From: Bryobacterales bacterium
GTDB taxonomy: Bacteria; Acidobacteriota; Terriglobia; Bryobacterales; Bryobacteraceae
Direction of reading: 5' to 3'
Assembly: GCA_025462985.1 (NCBI GenBank)
Contig: JAOAPP010000023.1
Location: 1-9,079 of the forward strand
Length of the DNA: 9,079 bases
Made by a program: the position numbers and the translations under genes. Positions within the stretch are counted from its first letter, which is position 1. Each line of letters starts with the position of its first letter. The notes beneath the pieces are model-generated. The model did not search any database. It was not told where the DNA came from and saw only the letters and a list, made by a program, of their open reading frames with translations. Of this stretch, positions 1 through 7,652 are shown piece after piece.

Positions 1-1
1 T

Positions 2-832
2 GAGAAATTATGGGGCCATTCTCCCGCCGGACTTTTCGGCTACTCGCACATGCTGGGCGGGTTTGCGGGTGGACAGGCGGAATATGCGCGTGTGCCGTTC
101 GCGGATGTGGGACCAATCAAAATTCCCGATGAACTTCATGACGAGCGCGTTCTGTTTCTGTCCGATATTTTCCCCACCGGTTACATGGGCGCTGAGATGT
201 GCAACATTCAACCGGGCGACACGATTGCGGTATGGGGCTGCGGACCGGTGGGCCAGTTTGCTATGAAGAGCGCTTACCTGCTTGGCGCCGAGCGCGTGAT
301 TGGAATCGATCGATTCCCCGAGCGACTTCGCATGGCGCGAGAAAAAGTGGGTGCAGAGACCATCAACTATGAAGAAGTGAGCACGCTCGACGCGTTGAAG
401 GATATGACGGGCGGGCGAGGCCCCGATGGGTGCATTGACGCGGCCGGAATGGAAGCCCATACTCCAGGATTCATCGGTGCTTATGATCGTGCGAAGCAGG
501 CGATGATGCTGGAAACAGACAGGCCGATCGCACTGCGGGAAGCCATTATGGCCTGCAGGAATGGCGGTACCGTGTCGGTCATCGGCGTATACGGCGGGTT
601 CATCGACAAGTTCCCAGCCGGCTCCATGATGAACCGCTCGCTCACGATCCGCACCGGCCAGACGCATATGCAGCGCTATATGCGCCCGCTCCTCGAGCGC
701 ATACAGAAGGGGGAAATCGATCCAAGCTTTGTCATTACCCACCGGCTTCCGCTGGACGCAGCTCCGGAAGGGTATGCGATGTTCCGCGACAAGCAGGACG
801 AGTGTATCAAGGTGGTTCTTAAGCCGCATTGA
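2..832 (+). CDS. Zinc-dependent alcohol/formaldehyde dehydrogenase, 5'-truncated by window edge
   Basis: C-terminal about 276 residues of a medium-chain, zinc-type alcohol dehydrogenase that resembles the glutathione-independent formaldehyde dehydrogenase-like group. Members oxidise an alcohol or aldehyde hydrate with NAD in the cytoplasm. The reading frame is open from base 2, so the ATG at 50 is internal (it is the Met of GYSHMLGG), not the start. Visible family signatures are [16 protein letters not shown], the [10 protein letters not shown] segment, the Rossmann nucleotide loop [11 protein letters not shown], the beta-2 acidic residue in [12 protein letters not shown] that should bind the NAD ribose, and [18 protein letters not shown]. 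The family is usually about 380-400 residues, so some 110 N-terminal residues lie outside the window, including most catalytic and structural zinc ligands. The final codons KPH-stop at 832 look intact. Its 3' end faces the GH79 gene 20 bp away. Exact substrate cannot be read from this part. Confidence 0.9.
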   Translation, partial: EKLWGHSPAGLFGYSHMLGGFAGGQAEYARVPFADVGPIKIPDELHDERVLFLSDIFPTGYMGAEMCNIQPGDTIAVWGCGPVGQFAMKSAYLLGAERVIGIDRFPERLRMAREKVGAETINYEEVSTLDALKDMTGGRGPDGCIDAAGMEAHTPGFIGAYDRAKQAMMLETDRPIALREAIMACRNGGTVSVIGVYGGFIDKFPAGSMMNRSLTIRTGQTHMQRYMRPLLERIQKGEIDPSFVITHRLPLDAAPEGYAMFRDKQDECIKVVLKPH

Positions 833-852
833 TGACGGGTGCCGGCGCGGGG

Positions 853-2289
853 TTATGGCGCCCATTCGAGGAGGGCGGCACTTCCCGCATTTAGGCGGAT
901 TTCGCATCGGCCGCTCTCCGTCCGAAGAGACTCAACAGCGCCCGGTTTCCACTCGCCGCTCACAGATACGCCCGCACCGGCGAAAGTGACTCCTTCTTTG
1001 CTTTTGAGCGATGGCGCACTTAGGCGATAGACCTTGCCGTCCACAAGGTGTTCGGGAACGGAGATGCTTACCTCCGCGTCGAGAGACGCATCTTTGTTTA
1101 TGAGCGTAACGGACAGGTTCCGCTGCTCACCGGCCACAGCATAGGCCGTGAGGTTTACATTGCCGGGATCGCAGTCCACGGCGACCCGCTCACCTTGGCA
1201 ACCTCGCGCAAACGCTAACATCCCGTAGTATTCGGGCGCGGCAAAGTAGTCGCCGCGTTCTCGCTGACGAATCGGAGAGTACGAACTGATGAAGCCCAGC
1301 TGATTGACACCGGTCTCAATGTTCACGCCGGCGCAGCCGGCAGAAGCAAGCGTAAACATAAAATCGAGCACCCAGAGAGCCGCGCCGAAGGTATCGCTTA
1401 CACCCGGCTTACCGCCGCCACAGAACGAATTTGTCTCGCATATCCGGTACGGCTTCTTCGAGTTCGAAGAAGTATCCCTTAGCGCCTGCAACTCAGGCGC
1501 AAGATTTGGATCCGGATGCAGCAGCTTATTGAGCGTGCTGTCCGCCTTGGCACATTCGCGATAGTAGTGATGGGTGAGAAGCGTCAAATCGTTTCCTTCG
1601 TCTGCGGCGAACCTTCCCACCCAATCGGTCGCACCGGCAACATCTGGTCCGGCGAAGGGTACTCCGGGCAGTTTTGCGCGAATAGCCGCCTTATACTGCC
1701 GGTATTCCTTTATGAACGCGTCATAGTTGTAGCCGGGAGGGCGGTGTGCGGCACGATGGCCGAACAGGTCCGGCTCATTCCCAATTTCGAAGGCGAGCAA
1801 CTTGTCGTTCACCGCACCCGTGACGGCCTCAGCTTCCGCTACGGCTTGCCGCTCGTCCCCGCTACCAAGATTCAGGCCCCAGATGAGTCGCCAACTTGTG
1901 GCATCGAGGAACGTCCCAAGCTGACGGAGACCAGTTGTATTAACGACTGTTCCCTTCGGCGTGGATAAAGGTTGCCCCGTGGGCGTGAAGGAGTGATCGT
2001 CGGATGTGTTGCCACCGATTCGAATTACGCCGGCGGGCGCTAACGTCCGCACCAGTTGAACATAGGTGCGATTTTGCGCACTGAGGATGTCTGGGATTGC
2101 CACGGAAGAAACCTCGTATCCGAGGCCGACGAAGTCCGCGGGGATCATGCCCAATCTGCGCCGCACCTCGACGGACACTCGAACTGGGTGTCCGGTAGCC
2201 GGCGAGTTGCTCACCGCTGCCATGGCGCGCCGCGATGCACACAGGGCAGCAGCAAAGCCGGAACTGGCCAGAAATTCCCTTCGATGCAT
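853..2289 (-). CDS. Exported GH79-type glycoside hydrolase (beta-glucuronidase-like)
   Basis: 478-residue retaining glycosidase of the GH79 type, which removes glucuronic acid or a related sugar from glycans; predicted to act outside the cytoplasm. Residues 1-24 form a twin-arginine-like leader (HRREFLAS followed by a hydrophobic Ala-rich stretch, probable cleavage after AMA). The (beta/alpha)8 domain spans about 38-365. The acid/base is Glu172 in FEIGNEPDLFG and the nucleophile is Glu285 in ICETNSFCGGG, nearly the spacing known for the Acidobacterium capsulatum GH79 glucuronidase (Glu173/Glu287, from memory). RIGGNTSDDH near 90-99 and LLTHHYY near 237-243 fit the substrate pocket. The C-terminal beta-sandwich (about 380-478; SVTLINKDAS, YRLSAPSLKSKEGVTFAGA) matches the GH79 C-terminal domain. 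The ATG at 2289 is chosen because it gives the complete leader; no Shine-Dalgarno precedes it. Transcribed divergently from the DUF1254 gene. Substrate could be glucuronide or another hexuronide; family confidence is high, specificity is inference. Confidence 0.85.
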   Translation of the reverse strand: MHRREFLASSGFAAALCASRRAMAAVSNSPATGHPVRVSVEVRRRLGMIPADFVGLGYEVSSVAIPDILSAQNRTYVQLVRTLAPAGVIRIGGNTSDDHSFTPTGQPLSTPKGTVVNTTGLRQLGTFLDATSWRLIWGLNLGSGDERQAVAEAEAVTGAVNDKLLAFEIGNEPDLFGHRAAHRPPGYNYDAFIKEYRQYKAAIRAKLPGVPFAGPDVAGATDWVGRFAADEGNDLTLLTHHYYRECAKADSTLNKLLHPDPNLAPELQALRDTSSNSKKPYRICETNSFCGGGKPGVSDTFGAALWVLDFMFTLASAGCAGVNIETGVNQLGFISSYSPIRQRERGDYFAAPEYYGMLAFARGCQGERVAVDCDPGNVNLTAYAVAGEQRNLSVTLINKDASLDAEVSISVPEHLVDGKVYRLSAPSLKSKEGVTFAGAGVSVSGEWKPGAVESLRTESGRCEIRLNAGSAALLEWAP

Positions 2290-2457
2290 GTTCAGTTTAT
2301 ATCGCAGCCGTTCTTGTATCCGGGTTCACGGCAGTCCTCGATTCTTTTTAGTTCTGGTTACGGGTTTTCGTTGCTGGCGTTGCGTATTGATTGAGCGGAG
2401 ATCGAGCAGCCCTCCAGGCCAAGGCGATTCCAATCAGGAAGAGACATTTCGACAACT
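2290..2457. promoter_or_regulatory. Divergent intergenic region between GH79 and DUF1254 genes
   Basis: This 168-bp gap must hold promoters for both outward-facing genes. Apart from the TATAAA on the minus strand near 2296, I find no convincing -35/-10 pair for the plus strand; TATTGA at 2385 has no partner. A purine-rich run, AGGAAGAGA at 2436-2444, is the best ribosome-binding candidate for the rightward gene, although it sits 13 bases from the ATG. No long inverted repeat is seen. Confidence 0.5.
2296..2301 (-). promoter_or_regulatory. Candidate -10 element for the GH79 gene
   Basis: On the minus strand TATAAA (5 of 6 to the sigma-70 -10 consensus) ends six bases before the ATG at 2289, so transcription would begin at or next to the A of the start codon. 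No recognisable -35 lies 16-18 bases upstream. No Shine-Dalgarno sequence lies before the ATG, which fits a leaderless message. One short AT-rich match in a GC-rich genome is modest evidence. Confidence 0.35.
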
Positions 2458-3975
2458 ATGCTAACCAGAAACAAGGCGATGCGCACAGCAACGGGGATTG
2501 TCGCAATCGGAATGGCGGCCGCCCTAGGAAGCGGTCAAACGTCGGCGCGGTCAGATCTTACCAGCCTTTCGGCTTTCGCCGATGGAGTTGCCGCGTATAT
2601 CTATGGTTACCCGATGATGATGGTCGGCCTGACCGAACGAGTAGCTACCACCACGCCGGGTGCTATACCGAATGGCGGTCGCGCTCCTCTCAACCAGTTT
2701 GCCAAGGCGACGGACTTGCCGAACGGCTCATATAAGGACGTGGTGCTGCCTAGCACTTCAACCCTTTACGCTTCTGAGTTTCTCAATCTGATCGCGGAGC
2801 CAGAGGTGTTGCACCTTCCCGTTATCGACCGCTTTTATCTGATGCAGATGTTGGACGCCTGGACGAACGTCAGCAAGGATTCGCCGGGTACTCGCATCGG
2901 CAGCGAGCCAGGCAATTACGCCCTTGTAGGTCCGGATTGGAAGAAAAATTTGCCTTCCGGTGTGAACGTGATCCACATGCCAACCAACACGATGTGGATT
3001 ATCGGGCGCATCTTCACGAGCGGGACGCAATCCGACCTCGACCACGTGGCGGATGACATCCTTCCCCAACTGACATTGACGCCGCTCAGCGCATTCGACA
3101 TGAGCTACACGCCGCCTGACAACCTGCCGGTCGACCCTTCCATCGAGACGTCCGTGCCGTCGCTGCATCAAGTCGCAAACATGGATGCCTGCGCTTTCTT
3201 CGGAACGCTGGCGGCCATGATGAAAACGAATTCGCCCATCTCTCCGCAGGACGACCAAATGGTGAAGCGGCTTGCGCAGATCCACATCGTTCCGGGCCAG
3301 CCTTTCGATTGCAGCAGCAGCGAGCTGGATGCAAAAACAAAGGCGGCGCTACAACTGGCAGTTGTAACGGCCAGGCATACGCTGCAGACTACGACAGGAG
3401 GCTTGCAGCCCACAGCAACGAACTGGTTGATGCCGCTTAACGTGGGCCAGTATGGAAGTCAATTCCTGTTGAGAGCGATCGTGGCAGAGAAGGCGCTGGG
3501 CGCCAACCTGCCAGAGGATGCCGTTTACGGCTACACGACCTCCGACAGCGCCAATAACCCAGTGAAGGGCGCGAACCGGTATACGGTGCACTGGAATGCG
3601 CCGACGTCGCAGCGTAAGGCCGGCGAATTGCCGCCAGTGAACGCCAAAGGCTTCTGGTCGGTGACGATATACAAGGCCGACGGCACCCTCGTTGACAATA
3701 AGGCAGTCACCTATAACGCGATCGGCGTGGGTCCGCTCGGACCGACCATCCAGGCGCATAACGCATGCTTCAACCCAGACGGTTCCCTGGATCTGTATCT
3801 ACAGACGGATCCGCCGTCCGGCGCTACGCAATTTTGCAACTGGATACCGATTCCACCCACAGGGGGAGCGACGGCGAGCGACCCGGACTTTATCGTTTTT
3901 CTACGCATGTACTGGCCTGAGCAGGCAGTCCTGAGTGGAAAGTGGATCCCTCCCGCAATACAGAAAGTCGACTGA
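2458..3975 (+). CDS. Exported DUF1254/DUF1214 domain protein, function unknown
   Basis: 505-residue protein with both domains that normally occur together in this uncharacterised family. Residues 1-30 form a Sec-type signal peptide (positive start RNKAMR, hydrophobic core, small residues GQTSA before the likely cut), so the protein should be periplasmic or secreted. The DUF1254 domain covers about 45-205, with AAYIYGYPMMM, STLYASEFLNL, DRFYLMQMLDAWTNV and GVNVIHMPTNTMWIIGR. DUF1214 covers about 365-490, with FWSVTIYKADGTLV, GSLDLYLQTDPP, NWIPIPPTGG and FLRMYWPE. Four cysteines (245, 284, 437, 460) could form disulfides after export. The ATG at 2458 is used; an in-frame ATG at 2479 would still give a signal peptide, but its AAGG lies only two bases upstream. 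Family members are often annotated only as DUF1254; no reaction is established that I can cite. It converges on the kinase gene. Confidence 0.88.
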   Translation: MLTRNKAMRTATGIVAIGMAAALGSGQTSARSDLTSLSAFADGVAAYIYGYPMMMVGLTERVATTTPGAIPNGGRAPLNQFAKATDLPNGSYKDVVLPSTSTLYASEFLNLIAEPEVLHLPVIDRFYLMQMLDAWTNVSKDSPGTRIGSEPGNYALVGPDWKKNLPSGVNVIHMPTNTMWIIGRIFTSGTQSDLDHVADDILPQLTLTPLSAFDMSYTPPDNLPVDPSIETSVPSLHQVANMDACAFFGTLAAMMKTNSPISPQDDQMVKRLAQIHIVPGQPFDCSSSELDAKTKAALQLAVVTARHTLQTTTGGLQPTATNWLMPLNVGQYGSQFLLRAIVAEKALGANLPEDAVYGYTTSDSANNPVKGANRYTVHWNAPTSQRKAGELPPVNAKGFWSVTIYKADGTLVDNKAVTYNAIGVGPLGPTIQAHNACFNPDGSLDLYLQTDPPSGATQFCNWIPIPPTGGATASDPDFIVFLRMYWPEQAVLSGKWIPPAIQKVD

Positions 3976-4016
3976 GAGCAGGGGCAAGAAAGGGGGAGTC
4001 GGACTACTACCCAGCA

Positions 4017-4043
4017 CGCGCGGTCAGGTTGGCGGGCCGCGCG
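4017..4043. terminator. GC-rich hairpin between convergent genes, possible terminator
   Basis: A perfect 7-bp inverted repeat, CGCGCGG at 4017-4023 and CCGCGCG at 4037-4043, with a 13-base loop. It lies in the 83-bp gap between the stop codons of the DUF1254 gene (3975) and the kinase gene (4059), where a bidirectional terminator is expected. There is no T-run on either side, so it is not a classical intrinsic terminator, and in GC-rich DNA a stem of this size can arise by chance. Confidence 0.4.
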
Positions 4044-4058
4044 CATTGCCGGAATTAC

Positions 4059-6905
4059 CTACTGGAAGTTTTCGACCATCATGATGTTGCGGTTGTCCCG
4101 ATCTAGATGTACATAGAGCAATGACGTTTCATCGCGCGACACGGCGAGCGCCCCCGGCCCTGCCGTAACGAGCTTGCCGACGACGCCCACCCGACTCGTC
4201 TTCCGCGTCGCGAAGCTGAAGAACCGGACGGCCGCGTCATCGCTTAATGCTTCGCCGTTTGGAACAAAATAGATCCCGCCGGGGGCCAGCGCCCAGTGTC
4301 TGAAGCGCCCTGCATCTGATAGTTCAGGAACCGGAGGTTCGGTTCCGGCGCCCAGATTCAGCCTCCAAATTCCGGAATCGTCGTCGCTCTTTGAATAGTA
4401 GAGCTGTCTGCCATCCATCGATTCGAAACCTTCGAATCCGCCCTGGCGCGTGACCTGAACGGCGCCTCCACCTTGCCAAGGTTCCTTCCAGATTTGGCCG
4501 TCCGACCGAGAGTGGTAATAGATCCAGCGCCCATCCTGAGACCAGCTTGGGACGTCGGCTCCGCCGGACCTGCTGACTATCCGGCGAGGATCGCCTCCCG
4601 CAGACCGCACCACCCAGATGTCGGGCTTCGATGAGGGTGGGCGCAGATCAAAGGCGATCCATTTCCCGTCAGGCGACCAGCGCGGCGTTCCGGCGTTTTG
4701 CCCGTCGAGGAATGTCAAGCGCCGGAGGCCGGTACCGTCGCGTTTGCCGATCCATATATCGGTCGAGCCAGAGCGCTCCGAAGCAAAGGCGATCGATTCT
4801 CCGTCCGGCGAGAACTGAGGCGTGTCTTCGCGCATCGTAGAAGCGATCAATCGGACATTCGGAACCGCGGCTTTCGGTCTGGGTCGGGCTTCGGCGCGCT
4901 GCAGATTGAGTCGCCAGATACTATGCTCGAAGGTCCAACGCACACAGGCCATACGCTTCCCGCGAATGGTGATGTCGCTGATGTCGGATCCCAGCGCGGT
5001 TAGAGACCTGGTGATAACGCCGGTGGCAAGCTCTACCTTTGCTAATTTGCCGAACCAGGAGTAGGCCAGCGAGCGGCCGTCCGCCGTCCAGGTGAGGCCC
5101 GGCCATGAAGCTCGAGCCCGGAGTGCGCGCACGGGTTCCCGGTCCGGACCAATTACCACGATTTCAACTTCATTCCGCTTGAACGCCAATCGCTTTCCGC
5201 TCGGGTCGTACTGCGGGCAGCAATCGCTTTGACCATAAGCCGGAAACGACCGCTGACGAATTGTGCGATCGGACAGAGATAGCTCGAAGATCGCCCCTTT
5301 TTCCGAGCCGTCGGAGCCGGTGAAAGCAAGAGCGCGGCCGTCCGGACTCCAGGCTAGCCGTCCTAAGCTGAGGACATGGTCCACGCCTAAATCTGTTTCG
5401 GCGCCGCCCAAGGCCGGAACCAGCAGAATTCTCCCGAACCGCTCAGGGCTGCGAGTTCGCAGAAACGCAATTCTGGTCGCACTCGGATCCCAAGCCGGAG
5501 AACGGTCGGCCGAACCGTCGGGAACATTTGTCAGTCGTAACGGATCCGTCGAACCGATCAGCTGGACGTAGACCTCGAGCGGCTCGGACCCATCCTTTCC
5601 CTGTCCTACAAACGCAATCGCCTTACCGTCCGGGGAGATCGCAGGGTTCTCCTGGTAGCCGGAATAGAACGTAAAAGGAACGATTTTCGGAGCGTCCATT
5701 TCGGCCGGCGCCTTGCTCCTGCCCACCGTGAATAATCCAACTCCGATCGCCGCCGCGAAGGCCAGCAAGCCGGTGATCCAGGACAATCTGCTTGCCCGCC
5801 TTGCCCACGGCAGCGCGCCGCTCCCGACCGCGCCGCGCAGGGTTTCCAAGTCCGTGATCAACTCGCTCGCCGTTTGGTAGCGTTTGGCCGGATCCTTCTC
5901 GAGCGCCTTCCGGAGAATGGAATCGATCTCAGGAGAAGCAACATTCCGAATCGGGGTCAGATCGACACTCGCCGGCCCAGCGATCGCGGCCAAAATCTCC
6001 CGCACGGAGCTGCCATCGAAGGGCACTCGCCCTGACAACATCTGGTAGAGGACGACACCCAGCGACCAAAGGTCGGCGCGTCCATCAACTCGCGATCCGG
6101 CGATCTGTTCCGGCGCCATGTACAAGACGGTGCCGATTCTCAATCCGTACTGGGTCAGGGCCGTCTTTTCGGTCCATTGGGCGATGCCGAAATCGAGAAT
6201 GCGCACCAGAGGCTCTGGCGAGTCTGCATCGACCAGCATCAGATTGGCGGGCTTGATATCACGGTGCACGATAGCTTTGGCGTGCGCAGCCTGCAGTCCA
6301 CACGCAGCCTGCCTCGCGATATCGATCGCAAGCTCGGTGCGCAACGGCCCTCTTGCAATCTTCTGGTCGAGCGTCACGCCCTCCAGGCAGGCCATCGCCA
6401 TGAAGATGAGTCCGTCCGCTTCATCGATCTCGTAAAGCGTGCACACGTTTTTGTGATCGATCGAAGCGATTGCCCGGGCTTCGCGCACGAAGCGCTCGCG
6501 GCTTCCCCCATCGTTCATCAGGAAGGGCGGCAGGAATTTGAGCGCGACAGTCCGTTCGAGCCGGGTGTCGATTGCGCGGTAGACGATTCCCATTCCCCCG
6601 GCCGCCAACGGCCCGACGATGCGGTAGTGCGAGATTGTTCGCCCGCTCAGGTCATCGTGAGGGTCCGGCGTCGGAGCAACGCCGCTGAGCTCGATTCCGC
6701 GGAATAGCGGGCCCTTCCCGTCTTCCCGCAGGAGGTTCTGGACGAGGCGGAGTAGCTCCAGGTCACTGCCGCATTGCTTCTGGAGAAATGAGGACTGCTC
6801 TTCGGGCGCTAGCTCGACTGCCAGTGAGAACAGTTCCGCTACGCGTTCATATCGGGCCGGATCAGTGATCGCTTCGGAGCCGGAGCGCGTTCTTGAGCCA
6901 CGCAC
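4059..6905 (-). CDS. Transmembrane Ser/Thr protein kinase with C-terminal PD40/WD40-like beta-propeller
   Basis: 948-residue Hanks-type kinase. In order: a helical N-terminal segment (about 15-70, with YERVAELFSLAVELAPEEQ), common in acidobacterial kinases; the kinase domain (about 93-355); one membrane segment (about 374-394, WITGLLAFAAAIGVGLF); then about eight beta-propeller blades, each with an SPDG(K/R)xIAF-like core (for example ISPDGKAIAF, WSPDGRALAF, FSPDGESIAF, WSPDGKWIAF). Catalytic residues are present: Lys123 in VALKFL, Glu142 in the C-helix, Asp216 in HRDIKPAN, Asp238 of DFG, APE at 264-266 and Asp278 in DLWSLG. The glycine loop reads AAGGMG, lacking the first Gly. Topology should place the kinase inside and the propeller outside as sensor. 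I chose the GTG at 6905 because GGAGGT stands six bases before it; the frame also opens with a TTG at 6929. It overlaps the sigma gene by 44 bp, so the two are co-transcribed and probably translationally coupled. The natural signal is unknown. Confidence 0.92.
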   Translation of the reverse strand: MRGSRTRSGSEAITDPARYERVAELFSLAVELAPEEQSSFLQKQCGSDLELLRLVQNLLREDGKGPLFRGIELSGVAPTPDPHDDLSGRTISHYRIVGPLAAGGMGIVYRAIDTRLERTVALKFLPPFLMNDGGSRERFVREARAIASIDHKNVCTLYEIDEADGLIFMAMACLEGVTLDQKIARGPLRTELAIDIARQAACGLQAAHAKAIVHRDIKPANLMLVDADSPEPLVRILDFGIAQWTEKTALTQYGLRIGTVLYMAPEQIAGSRVDGRADLWSLGVVLYQMLSGRVPFDGSSVREILAAIAGPASVDLTPIRNVASPEIDSILRKALEKDPAKRYQTASELITDLETLRGAVGSGALPWARRASRLSWITGLLAFAAAIGVGLFTVGRSKAPAEMDAPKIVPFTFYSGYQENPAISPDGKAIAFVGQGKDGSEPLEVYVQLIGSTDPLRLTNVPDGSADRSPAWDPSATRIAFLRTRSPERFGRILLVPALGGAETDLGVDHVLSLGRLAWSPDGRALAFTGSDGSEKGAIFELSLSDRTIRQRSFPAYGQSDCCPQYDPSGKRLAFKRNEVEIVVIGPDREPVRALRARASWPGLTWTADGRSLAYSWFGKLAKVELATGVITRSLTALGSDISDITIRGKRMACVRWTFEHSIWRLNLQRAEARPRPKAAVPNVRLIASTMREDTPQFSPDGESIAFASERSGSTDIWIGKRDGTGLRRLTFLDGQNAGTPRWSPDGKWIAFDLRPPSSKPDIWVVRSAGGDPRRIVSRSGGADVPSWSQDGRWIYYHSRSDGQIWKEPWQGGGAVQVTRQGGFEGFESMDGRQLYYSKSDDDSGIWRLNLGAGTEPPVPELSDAGRFRHWALAPGGIYFVPNGEALSDDAAVRFFSFATRKTSRVGVVGKLVTAGPGALAVSRDETSLLYVHLDRDNRNIMMVENFQ

Positions 6906-7470
6906 TGCAGAACCTCCAGTCCTTCTCAACCGTGCTAATGCTCACGCCGAGAACACTGGCCACTTCCGGAACGCTCAAGCCACCAAAAAAGCGGAGCTCG
7001 ACGAGCTCCGCGTGACGCTCGTTCAACTTCGCCAGATGACGAAGAGCCTCATCGACGGCAAGCACGTCTTCATCTCGCTCCGCGCAGATGAGGTCTTCGC
7101 GGAGGGTGATCTTCGGCACGGCGCCTCCACGCTTGTGACGTTTGGCTGAAAGGGCGTGATTAACAAGAATGCGCCGCATTGCCACGGCGCCGACGGCTAA
7201 CAGGTGGCTGCGGTTCCTCCAATCAACTTGCTTTTGATCGGCGAGTTTGAGGTAGGCTTCGTTAACCAGAGCCGTGGGCTGCAAGGTGTGAGCGCGCGCT
7301 TCGCGAGCAAGATAGCTTTTCGCGAGATCCCGGAAATCGTTGTAAACCAGAGTAAACAGGCGATTGAAAGCGCCCTCGCGGCCCTGGCGCGCGCACAACA
7401 AAAGTTCTGTCAGCTCAGATTTGGAAGCTGCGCCCGTCGCACTCGAGCCACGGTCTGGTTCTACAAGCAT
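6862..7470 (-). CDS. ECF-type RNA polymerase sigma factor (Sigma70_ECF family), kinase-linked
   Basis: 202-residue extracytoplasmic-function sigma factor that should direct RNA polymerase to a specific promoter set. Region 2 spans about 35-105 (FNRLFTLVYNDFRDLA, HTLQPTALVNEAYLKL, WRNRSHLLAVGAVAMRRILVNHA). Region 4 spans about 138-195, with the -35 reading helix-turn-helix ELRFFGGLSVPEVASVLG followed by VSISTVEKDW. The wording HTLQPTALVNEAYLKL matches the Sigma70_ECF/Sig-70_X6 group that often accompanies Ser/Thr kinases in Acidobacteria and Planctomycetes. The usual acidic DAED patch of region 2.2 is replaced by Gln64-Pro65-Thr66-Ala67. The ATG at 7470 has GGGGTGA upstream, ending six bases before it. 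The gene overlaps the kinase downstream, and there is no anti-sigma gene beside it; the kinase is therefore the likely controller. A putative ECF-type promoter lies about 75 bases upstream. Confidence 0.92.
   Translation of the reverse strand: MLVEPDRGSSATGAASKSELTELLLCARQGREGAFNRLFTLVYNDFRDLAKSYLAREARAHTLQPTALVNEAYLKLADQKQVDWRNRSHLLAVGAVAMRRILVNHALSAKRHKRGGAVPKITLREDLICAERDEDVLAVDEALRHLAKLNERHAELVELRFFGGLSVPEVASVLGVSISTVEKDWRFCSAWLKNALRLRSDH
6912..6917 (-). promoter_or_regulatory. Shine-Dalgarno deciding the kinase start
   Basis: GGAGGT on the minus strand, six bases before the GTG at 6903-6905 and inside the 3' part of the sigma coding region. The TTG at 6929 has no comparable site, so this element favours the GTG start and suggests translational coupling to the sigma gene. 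Confidence 0.7.
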
Positions 7471-7476
7471 TGAGGG

Positions 7477-7483
7477 TCACCCC
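7477..7483 (-). promoter_or_regulatory. Shine-Dalgarno of the ECF sigma gene
   Basis: GGGGTGA on the minus strand ends six bases before the ATG at 7468-7470, a normal spacing, and supports that start. Confidence 0.5.
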
Positions 7484-7544
7484 AGGCTGTTTGCCCACGT
7501 TCAGTCCAAAGTACGCGTAAGCAAGGGCGGCGAATCCATTCCCC

Positions 7545-7570
7545 GAGACCCTAGTTTAACCCAGCTTTCC
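7545..7570 (-). promoter_or_regulatory. Candidate ECF-type promoter upstream of the sigma gene
   Basis: On the minus strand GGAAA (7566-7570) is followed after exactly 16 bases by GTCTC (7545-7549). ECF sigma factors commonly recognise GGAAC-like -35 and GTC-containing -10 elements at about this spacing, so this could be an autoregulated promoter. The motifs are short and the specificity of this sigma subgroup is not known to me; no good sigma-70 promoter was seen in the gap. Confidence 0.25.
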
Positions 7571-7591
7571 TGATTGGTTGTGATTAGTTAC

Positions 7592-7617
7592 TCCGCCGTT
7601 GCAGTGCTGTTGGCGGA
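7592..7617 (-). terminator. Hairpin downstream of the sulfurtransferase operon, possible terminator
   Basis: Perfect 6-bp inverted repeat TCCGCC (7592-7597) and GGCGGA (7612-7617) with a 14-base loop, located 36 bases after the stop of the 79-residue gene and before the sigma gene on the same strand. The sequence after it on the minus strand (GTAACTAATC) is AT-richer than the surroundings but not a T-run, so intrinsic termination is uncertain. Confidence 0.33.
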
Positions 7618-7652
7618 CGCGTGAGGCTGCTTCGGGTGTAGGTAATTCCTTG

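Noticed and set aside
844..862. GGCGC/GCGCC hairpin between the dehydrogenase and GH79 stop codons
   Set aside because: Five pairs overlapping the GH79 stop, no T-run; may be chance in GC-rich DNA.
8..907. Long minus-strand open frame of 299 codons opposite the dehydrogenase
   Set aside because: It lies antisense to a clearly recognisable dehydrogenase, is rich in His and Arg as expected for the antisense of GC-rich coding DNA, and shows no family motif.
1516..1968. Plus-strand open frame of 150 codons inside the GH79 gene
   Set aside because: Antisense to the catalytic domain of a well-supported glycosidase; no family resemblance.
4100..5700. Recurrent short similarities within the kinase gene resembling DNA repeats
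   Set aside because: They are the coding trace of SPDG-type propeller blades, diverged at DNA level, not a separate repeat array or CRISPR.
6177..6707. Plus-strand open frame of 176 codons inside the kinase gene
   Set aside because: Opposite the conserved kinase domain, with shadow-like composition and no ribosome site or motif.
6906..6929. TTG at 6929 as start of the kinase
   Set aside because: It would enlarge the overlap to 68 bp and has no good ribosome site, whereas the GTG at 6905 has GGAGGT at six bases.
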